From Pyrocephalus nanus (lineage: Eukaryota > Chordata > Aves > Passeriformes > Tyrannidae), in contig CM076279.1 of assembly GCA_038380795.1 (NCBI GenBank), forward strand, positions 4,541,001 to 4,605,000: DNA of 64,000 nucleotides, in the 5' to 3' direction. Below, piece by piece: positions 1 to 12,400 of this stretch (the stretch's first letter is position 1; every line of letters begins with the position of its first letter). A program made the position numbers and the translations under genes. The notes beneath the pieces were generated by a model. That model saw only the letters and a program-made list of their open reading frames with translations. It did not search any database and had not been told where the DNA came from.

Positions 1-3000
1 TGACTACTGTGCCTCTTCCCCTCCCCAGTAACCAAAAATGGACTGAATAGTGCTTATAACAGGTGATTTCTTTCCCATTCTCTGCATGTCCTTCCTCTCT
101 CAGGAGCATATTAAGCATAGACTTGACATAAATCACACACACTTGTTTTCTCAAAAAGGAGAAACCCTCTTGTTTTCCTTCCAAGAGAAGAGCAGAGGGC
201 AGCAGGCTTGGCTTTCTGGAGGACACATTTTTCACCTGTCCTGAGCCTGAAGGACACGTCCCTGAGCAGAGAGAAAGGTTCTGTCCAAATTTCAGCTGTA
301 CCCCACAGGGAGCAGTGCAGGGCTGTGCTTTGCTCTCTGCAGGGGTCAGGGTAACACCTCCTCAGAATCATTTCTCATCAGCCACCAGCAGCTCTGCAAT
401 TTCCAGCCCTCCAGGCAAAGCACACAGGTCACCACGGCAGAGAAGGTGTGAACTCAAGAGACACTGGAGGGGAAGAAAAGCATTTTACTGAGATGGGAAT
501 GGTATTTTATCACTTTTCAAGGCGTTAGTTTTAGACCAGGTTTGCACTGGAACCAGGGTGGTTTGATAATGGGTGGGTGGTTTTATTACTAGCAAAACCT
601 CTGCTTCTGACATGATTGCACCAGCAAAAAGTAATTCGACAGTAAGCCTTATTTTCCTTGCTGAAACAATGTGTACTAACTTGGCAGATAATCTCATTAA
701 TTAATTGAAGCTCTATTTACAGTTGATGGAGAGAGACAGCTTGTAGGGACACGCCATCAAGTCTTTTCTAGCGCAGACAAGGCTCTGTAAAGCTGCATTT
801 TTATTTATATACATATGCTGAAATGAAAATCAGGGCATCGCTTGTAAAGCCAAGAGTTCTGTCCCTGGGGAACTGAATAGAAGGCAAATCTTTGGCATCA
901 GGAGGCTCCGTGTTTGTTTTGGGAAGGAGAGCTGGCAGAGATCCCAACGCTAACTCTGAACATCTGAGGAAAAGGCTGGCTGGAAAGAATTATGTCGTGA
1001 CGCAGGCAGGGGAAAGCCAGGAAATTCGAAGCCAGGACAGACACTCTGACATTAACTCATTCTGTAAGGGAAAAAAAATAATTGTATAGTATTAACACTG
1101 CATCCTTGGGACAGGCATTTACAAATCGTGGTGGTGTTTGAGCTCCTTGGGAGGACAGAGGTTTTCACCAGTCTGTGGTGGCAGAGGATGGAGAACTGCT
1201 CGGTCATGGGGGAGTGTTAAGCCATGACTGGAGGAGAAGATATGGCTCATCACTGTCAAATCTGTGTGCTTTTGCAACTGTGCTGGCAGGGTTATTTGGC
1301 TTGGGAGGGGACATGCTGCTCGCCTGTTATTGCCTCAAGACAGCTGAAGGGACAAAGGACCCTTTTTCTTTCCCTCCAACCAATTCTGTCCTGCCAGCAG
1401 ACCCCAGGGCTTCCCTCCTCTTGTGATTTTGTGTTCTCAGTGTTACAAAAGTCCATTTGCTTCTTGGTGTGACAGTTAAACTGCAATTAGGGCCATGTAT
1501 CATGAGCTGGTTAATGGGAAAGTGTTTTGCAGATGGACTGGCCTCTCTTCCCCTTTTGCAGACAGAAAAAGCTTTGCCTGCTTCAGCTGCTGAGGGTGAA
1601 CATGTGGATTTATTTCTTTGCCTGTTTTCTCCTGGTGTGCAGTGAAAGACAGGATGCCCCAGCCTGGGGTAGAGCTCCCCAGAGGAGAAGGCAGTTGTGT
1701 TTGAGGCAAGAAGGAAAAGCAAGGTTCCAGCTCTGGCAGGGGGAGGTGGGTGAATGGTGCCTGTTAAAGCTTCCCCACATGTGACCCAAGCCTGGCCTTT
1801 GGGGCAGAGCTTCAAAGCACGGTCACGCTGTAGGGCTGCCTTTTCCTGTTTTGTTTAACAGGTGCTTGGGAGGACGTGGGTTGTGGCCATGGTTTTTCTG
1901 TGCCCTGTCTGCTGGGAAGCACTCAGGGTAACCTGGAGTCACACATGTTGCAGAAGCCAGATCATTTCCATTTTTTTTTAGGGCAGAAGTCAAGGCATAC
2001 TTAGATGAAAAGGATGAAGGCGAATGGCTTAAGCCCAGGCTGTGCTCTCATCACACAAGAGTGAGCACCTCTCTTTGTTTCTACTTGTAGCAAAGGCTTA
2101 CCTGGGCTGGAGCAGGGCCAGCCTTTTTCTATTCCTTGTTCCCAGGCAGGTGTACAGCAGCACTCTCACCTGTCTTTACCCTTGGATCTCCGGGTACTTC
2201 CCATCCTGTGCAGACAGAGGGAGTGAAAGCTGGATCTTAGCAGCCCCCTGCCCATCTTCAGAGGCCAGTTGCCACAGGATGAGCACCAGGACCTTGTGAA
2301 TGGCACCATGGCCTGTCCTGAGCAGGGCCAGGCGAGACACGTGCTCCGAGTTGGAGCAGTGTGTTCAGTGCTGGGAGCGTGGGCAGCTTCCTCTACTGCA
2401 CCCTGTTAGCAATAGGCTCGAGAGCATCCTCCTGGGCCAGCAGCATTTTGCTACTCTCATTTGATTTAAGTGCTACCCCAGATTAGCTCTGCTCCTACAG
2501 GCATCTTTCTTAAAAGATAAACCTCTGTCGGGCAGATCTGTCACCTCAAACTCACAGAATAACCCGCCAGAAGGCAGCAAGGGCTCAGATAAGCTCTGAG
2601 TTCAAAGGGGCACTTTGGGCTTAGAACTTGCAGTGTGTCTGATCATGACTTTAACCTGGGATGGGGACAGCAAGTGCCTGAGATGACCGGAGCAGGACGA
2701 GGCTTTGGAGAGAGAACTGGGTTTGTAGGTACAGCCCTGACACGGCACAGGCTCCTGCATGTGGTGAAGGCAGAAAGTGCCTTCATGTTTTGCCATGGAT
2801 TTAAAAAATTGAAACCATCATAGTGCATAATTCCCAATAAAAAGATAATATGGAATAAGAAGCAACTGTATCAGCTTCTCTGGTTGTTATACCCATATTA
2901 ATATATAATGCATACACCTACACAGGCAGAGACATGTCTTTGTGCACATAATTACAGGCTGTTGCATAAAGATTGCAAATGCTTCCATTTTAACCCTGTC

Positions 3001-4857
3001 TCACAGTATCTTAAATTCACAGAAGTCACCCCAGCTTGATTCTCATTCTTCACTTCACCTTGGATCGCCCTGTCCTCTTCTCCAGAAGCTCAAGGGACAG
3101 GGCAGGTGATTTGACACTCAACTGCATAAAGCAGCTACTGGCCTTCTAAAAAGCATGTTCTGGGATACAGGTACAGCACATCACATGCACTTGGTGTCTC
3201 CCAACAAATCACTGGTCTTTCCATGCTGCACTTTTGGGATTTCCAGGGGCCGGATTCTGTTGCTCAGGACTCAGGCGTGACCCTGACCCAGGTCTGAGCT
3301 CTGCTCTCCCTTTCCCTGCTGCAGGCAGGAGTTTACTCGAGGTAATTCAACAGGATGTCAGTGGAAATACCCAGGGGTGACGTAAGTGCAAGTGCACTGC
3401 AGGAGAGGGGCACAAATTTGCATGGATGCAACCACGATTACCATTTGGCTGACACACTTCAGAGCCCTGGATGTGCTGCCCAAGTTTTCTGCCATCCCTC
3501 CTGGCTCTCAAGTCCAGCCACTCTCTGACTGTTGGTTTTCACACTCTCTTTGTTGCTCTTCGTACAACAACGTGACCACTAATTGCTCCAGCTAATTAGC
3601 CCTTAGAAGACAGTGGCTTGGTCCTCAGATCCAACCCATGGATTTGAGGAAAGCTTTCCTGGGAGATAAAGGCAGTTACAGCTGTGAACACCCTGAACCC
3701 ACGGCATCAGAGCTGCACCCGGGACAGGCAGTACCTCACTTTTTTTCCCCTTTGAGGCCCTTTGAGCAGTGTTTTTTCTTAGTCAAAAATCAGGATGGCT
3801 GGTAGTGGACAGATGGTGTTTTTCAAGTGGAGATGGGATGAATGAAATCAAAGATCTGTTTCAATCTGAACTGAAATAATGTGTCTAATCAGACTGTCTT
3901 CCCCTGGCATCTGTCCATGGAAATACAAGCCACAAAGTGGCAAGCAAGAGCTCTGGATTTAACACTTGAGTCCCTCCCTAGAGACTGAGTGTCCTGTCCA
4001 GCACAGATCTCACTGGGTTCCCAGGGCTGGCTTTGTTTGATGTTTGCTGCAATAGCAAAAATTGCTTCTTTGTTTCTTTTTCATTTCAGTATCTGCCTAA
4101 AGCATCTCATTCTTTAAGTCTGCACCTTCAGAACTGGAGTCCTGATGCACCCCCACAGAACCTCCCATCCAGAGGGGATCTGTAATGCTGCTGATGCAGC
4201 AGCTCTGGCTGCTCCCTACCCAGCCAGGAGCAGCTGCTGGTAACCAGACCCTTGTTTTTGTCAGCCCAAGATCCCATTCCAGGTAGACCTGTACACAAGC
4301 TATAAATCATCAAGCCTTTTCTTTCACTACCTTTTGCATATAAGGTAATAGCAGTCCTACTTTCTTTTGACAGCACAGTAATTTATCATTTGACAGTGTT
4401 TTAATGAAAACCTTGCCGTTCTTCTCCCTGGAATTCAAGAATCAACATTGCAAAGAAGTCTTTCCTTGACCTTTCCCTGCTGGCCACTCCTGGAAATTAG
4501 AGTGTCTTCATTTTAATGAGCTCAGAGGATTGGGGAGTTGCAAGAAAAGGAAAATCGACTTCAAAAATACCTAACCTTCTCCTGCGAGTGTGTCAGGACA
4601 TGTTTTTAGATACAGAGCTCTGAACCTGAACAGGCTTGTTCTCTCCTTATTTTGTGGCTTCAGGAGCTCAGCTGTTTCTTGGCTCCAGCCCGTGGTTTAT
4701 GATGCAAGGCCGTGTTTACTTTGCATGAGCTTTGTTGCAAAATATAGCCCAGATCTTCAGCTGCTGTAAATCACCCCTCTGCTCCCCTGTCCATCACTCT
4801 GTCCACAGAGATGTCTGTGACATGTGAACACCTTTGCAAGGCTCCCATGAGCTGTGG
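1..4857. other. Intergenic DNA upstream of MMD, no gene seen
   Basis: No open frame here exceeds about 160 codons, and none resembles a family I recognise. I looked for the genes that flank MMD on the other side in mammals (SMIM36, TMEM100) and saw no frame resembling either. Composition is ordinary mixed avian intergenic sequence without long tandem repeats. Confidence 0.7.
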
Positions 4858-4975
4858 CTAACCCTAACCATAACCCTAACCATAACCATAAACCTAACCA
4901 TAACCTTAATCATAACCCTAACCCTAGCCCTAACCCTAAACTCTAACCCCTAACCCCAATCCTAAGCCTTACCCT
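4858..4975. repeat. Degenerate interstitial telomeric repeat (CCCTAA)n
   Basis: Fourteen hexamers keep perfect 6-bp register from 4858 to 4941. Six are exact CTAACC (the C-rich telomeric strand). Most others differ by one base (ATAACC, CTAGCC, CTAAAC) and a few by two. From 4942 the register drifts (CTAACCCCTAACCCC and similar) and ends by about 4975. The C-rich strand lies on +, so TTAGGG reads on the - strand. It is a short interstitial telomeric sequence, not a chromosome end, since unique DNA lies on both sides. Likely origins are telomere-derived repair of a break or slippage expansion. Confidence 0.93.
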
Positions 4976-5461
4976 GGCTGTGGAAATATTCCCTCTCCAT
5001 TTTACCAACCTGAGTGCCTGATTAGAAATCCAGTCTGCTCTCACAGCCCAGGGAGAGGGATGGTACCTCCAGAGGGAATTCAGATCTGAGGTGGATTTAC
5101 CTTCCTCTGAGGTGACCAGGCACTTCATTTGGGTTCAACTGAGGATAACACAGGTTTGGTCTCTACTGTACATTTGGGGTTTCTGGTCCTTGATGTGGTG
5201 TGAGCACAGGTGTGTGGAAAAGCCACTGCAGCTCCGTGGTTTAGAACATGTTTTGTGTGTGAACTATACGTTAGAATTTGTGTAGGTTTGGAAGTTGTGT
5301 AAATAATAGTCTTCTGTAGTACTACACACGTGCTATCTTGCACACATATTTATTTAGTAGTAAGAGGGAAAGCTTGGAAGAGAACCATGTTTGCACAGGG
5401 CTGGAATGGCAGAGGTTTCCTTTTCATGCCAGTGTTCAGCACATAATGGAAGTTGATATAG

Positions 5462-5543
5462 AATGGAAAATCTCGAGGAAAGGTAATTTATTCTATCAGT
5501 ATAATGGAAAATCTGTAGGAAAGGTAATTTTTTCTATCAATGT
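5462..5543. repeat. Two-copy 41-bp tandem duplication
   Basis: The segment beginning AATGGAAAATCT at 5462 recurs at 5503 with period 41. Both copies share AGGAAAGGTAATTT and TTCTATCA and differ by a few substitutions. This is a small local duplication with no obvious function. Confidence 0.85.
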
Positions 5544-8500
5544 CAAATGCCCATACAAACCAGTGTGGCTCTATAGTTATATTTGCAGAGTTTATTTGGA
5601 CAAATAGTGGTGAAGTGAACAAAAAAAAAAAAAAATAAACCATGGTGAACATAAAATGAACCAGACTGGAACATGGGAGGAGTGTCAGCAAAGCTGTCCT
5701 TGCTGCCATTTCAGTGAATTTATCCAACATTAGTGCTGAGTATTCCCAAACTGGGGGTGAATAGTTTGGCTAAAAGGAGAGCCAAGGAGGAAAAGACAGT
5801 GATTACTGGTTGTGAAACCAGGGCAAGATCTGGAGCAGTCCTTTGTGAATGTGGATGTTGCCATATGAAGGGATGAATGTGCATATACAAAACTCCCTCA
5901 GGCCTTAAATCACAAAAATCCTGGCTGCACCAGGCAGGGATTGCTCTGCAGAGCAGAACCTGCCATCAGCCAACGGCTTCTTTGATTAAGGATGGCTTTA
6001 GGTTTGCTGCTTTTAGCCCATTTTTAATAACTTCTTCTGCAGGGCAGCAAAGACAGGACTCGCTCCTCCACTGCTGCCTCAAGTCCCATCATTTATTGCA
6101 AGTGTTTGCAATTTCCTTGATCACATCAAAAAAACTTTGCCATAGCTGATGATTTCTCACTGTGTCCTGTCCAGGGAGCTGGGTGGTATTTTTCCAAGAG
6201 GAATGGTCAGTGGAGACCAGCTTTGCCATTATAAAAAGAGGAAAAGCAGCTGTAGTTTTCACAGTCAGGTGGCTGAGCGTGGCCACCCCCGAGCAGGGAG
6301 GTGGTGTCACGCTCACCTGGCTGTGGCACGGTACCAGTCAGACATGCCTGGTCTCCCCAGGGATTTTACAGCCGTGGAGCTGAGGCACATTAATTATCCT
6401 GCAGTCAAAACAAACCCTTCTCCTGGTCTGAGGACAAAGCTGCTGCTCGGAGCTGGACTCGGGAGCTGGAATGACAGGGCTGTGTGAGGTCAGGGCCGAG
6501 GTGAGCTGGCAGAGCTCCCCGGGGCAGGCACGGAGTGGTTGCTGCATTCCCATGAGCTTACCTCAGGCTGCATCCCCTGCTATCATGTCCATTTTTGACA
6601 ACGAAAGAAGAGCAGCTTTGCCACCTCCTGTGTGTGAATGTTGACAGAAGGATGGGCACCATCCCAGTCACCTCTGAGCTGGGAACTCTCAAAAATCACC
6701 AGCCCCTGCTGTGATCAGCCCTTTCTCAGCAGCACAGTATGGGGGGGTCAGGGTGGGAACTCCTGCAGGGGCCCATCCTCACAGAGCTCCAAACCCATCC
6801 CAAGATGACTGGGATGCAATCCCTCATCCCTCAGGGGCTGATCCATCCTTCACAGGTGCTGGGACTGAAATGGGGATGAGCAGGACTCATGTCTACATAA
6901 TGCTCTTCTCCATCCTTTACTCCAGCAAACCCTCTTTGCAGAGAGTAAATTGTGACCAAAACAGCTACTCTGAATTGCTTGAGTTGTGTTTTTACATATC
7001 AGTATTGAAAACAGGACTTGGGATGTAAAGCTGTGCAGCCAAACAGCTGGAATAAAGGTCCAGAGAGCAGACCTGGCTGCCACCATCTGCACTGGAGTCA
7101 CAGCCCCCAAAACAGGCTGAGGATGTGCCCTCCAAGCCGAGCAGAATGGCTGGTTCATTCCTGCCAGGCCATGTTTAGTGTAGAACTGCAAAGTTTAATG
7201 GAAAGCCAACCTTTTTGGCAGCTTTTTATTGCAGGGACAGGAGAGGGTTCGTGTGAACTGGATTTGTGAAGGCAGTTGTGCAAATATTTGTTCTCTGCTC
7301 CTTAGCAGCAAAGGGATGAGTACAAACAACATCTCCATTTAAGGTCCCACTCACTTGTTACAAAAGACTTGCTCCAGTTTTGGTCTTGTTCTGGACCTCC
7401 AGCTCGGTTTGCAGGTTGTGTAATGTGCAGCTCAGCCCCCACTCTGCAGCCCTGAACAGAGGCAGGAGTTGTGACAGTGATGCAGCCAGGATGGAAATCC
7501 TCCTGCACAGGGAACAGCTTTGATCTGGGCAGTAGCTGTGAAAAGGGCATGTTTAGGATCCCCAGTCACTAGTACAGTTCCATCTACACCTCAAGTTATC
7601 ACAAGCACCCACCTGCTCCCCACGGACACGGGATCCAGCCAGGAACATCCAAGCAGGTGATTCTTCACTCACTGAGGCCTGGCTGCTCCAGGCAGTTCTC
7701 TCCTGTGGGCACTGTATCAGGAGATGCTGCTCTTACTCTAGGGGGAAAAAAATTCTAAAGGCAAAAAAATTCACAGCAAAACTTCAGCAAGTGGATTCGG
7801 AGCACATTAGATTAGGGCTACTCTGTAAATGACCCAGGATCAGATCAGCTTATGGAGACTGCAGTTTATAAGACCTCTCCCTCCCAGCTGGAATTAAGCC
7901 CTAGGCCACACATTGAAAAATAAGATATTGAATAGCTGCTCCCAAAGTGGATGTAGACTACCCAGTGTGTGATTTTTCCCACAGGAAAAATGCTGTTTGA
8001 TTATGGCATTAAATACTGTCCAATATTAGACATATACAGAAAGGTTCCCTAATGTTAAGGCCTTTGATTTTGCAACTTCAGCACTAGTCTTTTATGCTGT
8101 AGGTAGAGAGATTTTGTGCTTAAAAGTGTTTATTTTTAAACCACCCCTGGTGAAGTGGAGAACAGGTCTCTGCTGTGCCCATAGGGACAGAAAGATAAAT
8201 ATGTAAGAAAAATATCAGTTTGAACAAACTATCCTAGATGATTCCAAAACCAAAACAATTTAACCTTAAATTTCATTTAGTGATTTTATATTGGACTTTT
8301 ATCATCACTGTAATTCAATATTAATATTTTTAAATTGAAGTGCAGGGAAATTTCTGGCAGTTGTTTTTGGTAGGTTCCCTATTAATGTCTACTTAACTGG
8401 AAACAGAAAGAGCCAAGCACACATTTAATTATGGAGATGTCTGCATGACAGCATAAAATCTCAAATGAAAAAGAAACACTCTTTTAATATGAATAATCAG

Positions 8501-9040
8501 GAGACTTAAAAGTATCAGTCTTCTTTAAATAGCAATATATTGATGACTAAAAGCAGCACTTATGTCTAGTGCACTAGACAGCCTGGAGTTTAATAAGCAT
8601 TTATTTTAACCTTCTGTGCGGCAGGAATGCAAGGGGAGCATCCCTCAGTTTGTATGGGATTAATGTCACCATCCAAAGGTTGGGCCCCCTGCACTCCAAA
8701 ACTCGGGAACAAAAGGAGAGAAGAGCTGCTCCAGAGTATCACCTCTCCTCTGTTGAGGGACATCTTTCCTCAAAGGAGGCGCCCTCCTTTTTGTCTTGAA
8801 GGGTGGGCAGTAAAGAACTTTTAAATGGTTAATGCTACTGAAAACTTACCCAATACAGCCCTGCTGCCAAAACAAGGGAATTTGGATTTCCACTTGCCTT
8901 TATAAATTTCTGATCAAAAGTCTGTGATTTTTGACTGAAGCCTCCACAGAGGTTTCCCCGGTGCCAGGTTGTGGATAGCTTTGGGGTTCTTTTCTTCAAT
9001 TCAAGCAGACTGCTATTACAAGCCTCCAGTGAAGCTCTGA
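5544..9040. other. Intergenic DNA, no gene seen
   Basis: No coding, RNA or repeat feature is supportable, apart from an A-rich run near 5620. The part from about 7,900 to 8,600 is AT-rich and low in CpG. It might include conserved non-coding elements, but that cannot be judged without an alignment. Confidence 0.6.
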
Positions 9041-9049
9041 GGAGCTGGA

Positions 9050-9400
9050 AGCGGTTCAGAAACCACCGTTCCTATTTACATCAGATGCGAGGCTGCCTGA
9101 AATGAGCCGTGGGCAGTCGATAAGAGCAGCGCAGGGCACGGCTGCCAGCGGGGTCAGCCGAGGGCAGGGCAGATGCCACCGCGGTGCTTTGCTGTGACAC
9201 ACGCGGGGTGAGCACCCTGTGCCTCCCCCACCCTCACCTCGCCCTCTGATTTATAAAACCGATCCTGCTAAAACCAAGCAGAAAGGGGCAGAGCGGCGTG
9301 ACCTCAGCCGGGAGGAATGGTCGGAGAGCAGCGCAGGAATTCCTGGGCTTTGATCCGCTGCCAGCGCCGCGTCCCCGCCACAGGGGGAAGCTACTGAGGA
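9050..9400. promoter_or_regulatory. CpG-rich patch with TATAAAA motif, possible orphan promoter or enhancer
   Basis: CpG dinucleotides are clearly denser here than in the flanking kilobases, for example AGCAGCGCAGGGCACGG, CCACCGCGGTG and CAGCGCCGCGTCCCCGCC. A TATAAAA lies at 9252-9258 on the + strand. No downstream open frame looks like a protein. It could be an enhancer of MMD about 8.3 kb away, the promoter of a non-coding transcript, or simply a GC-rich island. The call rests on composition only. Confidence 0.3.
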
Positions 9401-12400
9401 AACAGATTTTGAGAGCGTGGCCCCTCTCCAAGGCTCTGGGTTCTGTTCCCAAAAATGTGGCCTTGCAATTTTTGCAGACGAGCTACAGATAAGAAGGCTG
9501 TAATGCCCAATGCTGCAGGACAAGGTTAAGTCCTTGTGAGGGTTCCTGCTCCCCTCTGGATAACCAGAAGCAGCTCAGAAGTGACGGGGAAGGAGCAGTT
9601 TCTGGAAAGCCACGCTCTGTTCGCACAAACATCTCCATTTCAGCTCTTTCTCAGGGGCATTGCCTGTTTATTTATTGATTTTGTTCCACCTACTTCTCCC
9701 TGCAAATATTGCTAGTGAGCCTCAAAACCCAGGAATCTGGAGGATGGGAATTTGCTGCCTGAGATTCCAATCTTGAGAAACAGGTTGAGGGACTCATGTG
9801 CCCCTCTGGATTGTTGTTTGTCCACTCGGTGTGCAACCGGCTCCCAAAAACCTATTAAGGGCTTTTTTTTTCCCTTCAGGGCTTCCATCAATTATGTGAC
9901 GGGTCAGAGTCCCATTTGTGTGAGCCCAATCACACAGTTACATCACTGGAATTCTGCAGACTTTTATCTACCACAGCAGAAAGAGAAGCCAGGTCAGAGT
10001 CTGTCTGAAAACTTATCCCTTCCATCAAAGATAACACAATTTATTACTCTAACTCAAGGACAGACTGAGAATTCAGTGGATGGTGGACGCAAGGCCTCAC
10101 AAAGGTTGCCAATAGCAGTAACATTGGTTTTGCAATCACTCTGTTTAGAGCAGAGTAGGCAAATTTGCACTGGAATCAAACCTCTTGATGCCCCTGTCTC
10201 TCTTGCAAGTCCTCTGACCTCTCAGCAACTTGGCCTGGCCACCAGTGATTAAATGTTACATCCCAAGAATTTCCTGTCAGCCAGAAGGGATGTGGTGAAA
10301 CAAAACTCCCTTTACTCTTTGTAACATAGCCCAACCAAGAGAAAGAACATTTGAAGTTTTGTCCTTGAATACCAGAAATTATTTCTGCAGAAACAGTGAA
10401 GAAAACCCAGTCTGTAAACATATCAGGGGAATTGCAAGTTAGATGATCACTTGGATCTTCCTATCCCTGACAGTCCCTCCCCTCCCTCTTCTCAAGGCTA
10501 ACAAGCATTATTCAGATTGGGAAACATGGTAGAGACAGTGTGCCTGATGTTTGTTGGGCTTAAAGAACATGTTTATTTTGCTTCTGAATTATATTTGTAA
10601 ATATTTATGAGCCAGAGGGAAAAAAATGGATTCATATTTTATTAAGTCCGTTTACAAAACCTCGAAGAGCTGAGACAATGCTGTGCATCACAGATGCTTT
10701 CTCCCTTTCCAAGTGTATTTAAGGAACCTCTAAAAAATAAAACCAGCAGGCTGTCAGCAGGCTGCTTTGGGAGGAGGCTGGCAGGAAGGGCAAAGGGAGT
10801 TCACAGGCTGCTGGGCTCCTCACAGCCCCTGCCAGCCAGGCCGAGCTCCCACGCAGCTGGTGCTTCGTGACCCTGACGGGGCACTCAGGCCCCTCTTCAG
10901 CATTGCTGCCTTACATTCATCTTCCTCTCCTGTATTTGGGGTTTTTTCCAAACTATTGAGAAAACTAAATACCATTTTAACCTGCAACACAATCACGAAA
11001 AGTAATACAATTCAAGCAAACTTACCTTCAAAACCTCAAAATGAGGCACTGTCCCATCAGAGTAAAATTTCAACTATTTAAGCACTGACAAGAAAACCAT
11101 TTGTTTTCTTTTGCTAAATATGTTTAAAATCTCTAAGCAGTTCCAAATGGGAATGTAGAAATCATTTCCTCTCAGATGACAAATGACAGGCTAAATTCCA
11201 CCCACTCTGTTCACTTTGGCCTGACCTGGAGCTGATAGGAAACAATGAGCGTCTTTCCGTTAACTTAAATGGATTTTGTGTCAGCCCCATTAAGTAACAG
11301 CTTATTTCCCTTCATTGATTGTGATGTCAAAGATGAGGTATTAAGAGTGATTATGGATGGCAGACACATTCACAGAGAAAAAAACCCCAATGGTGGGAGG
11401 AAGCAAGGAAGGTAAAGGTTTGTGCATGTCAATATTATAAACACTGATTAAAGGTGGTCCACTGTGGAAAGGGATTTAAACATGGAACTGCTTCATTCTG
11501 GCTTTGGTATAAGTGTGAACATTTTTCATTTACCTTTGAGAAGGCAAAAATTTGGGGGTATATCAAATATAGGGGCCAAGGTGAAATAATTCAGTTCTGC
11601 ACGGGTAACAGGTTGCTAAAAAGATCTTCAAAAGCCTCCACTTCTGGATGCCAAAATCCAGCATCTGTGAGAGGGCAATAATGGTCTTTTTTTTCCCCCA
11701 AGAGTGGGGTGCAGCTGGTGATGGTTTTCTTTGCAGGTCACAGTGATGAGACCCTATCAATTCAACTGGAGAATGGGGTGGAAGACTTGGTCCCTTAGGA
11801 TCTACTCACATTGAGAGTATCTACTGTTATAGCAAATCAGAGTAATTCTTTATTCTCTGTTGTAGACTTCCTAAAGGCATCTACAACACAGAGTCTCATG
11901 ACTCTTATCCTTTGGGTTTAAGAGTCTAAACTGTGATTTTTTTAGGTGCTCTTCACAGTACGGTCCAAACTGAACCTGAAGGCAATGACAGCTGCTTAGT
12001 TCCTGAGTCAGGTTGTCCTGATTTGGCCTTTTGTATAAAATTCTCTTTATGAGTGAATTGTACCTTTACATTGCCCTTTAACAACCCCCTCCTTGCCTTT
12101 AGCCAAAATTACAGACTGATTCCTGCTGGAGGAACTGATTCATGTTCCAAGGGCTATGGGCCACCATCTTTTTATGGTGCAATTACTAAAAGCCAAACTC
12201 CCCTGACACTTTTTATTTCTGAAGAAGCCTTGAAATCTGGCACCTGTATGACTAAAGCTTCCCAAAGGAAAAGCTACATAATCAATATCTGAAAGCAAGA
12301 TACTTCTGTATTTTTTGAAGTAAAAGTTCTCTTCAGTCATCAACAGACTTGATTCATCTGATGACTCAGAGTTTGTGCAGCTGCTCCAAGGCCATTTCAG

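Noticed and set aside
9752..10252. 166-codon + strand open frame
   Set aside because: Low-complexity, no domain, no promoter or splice support; a frame of this length is expected by chance in 64 kb.
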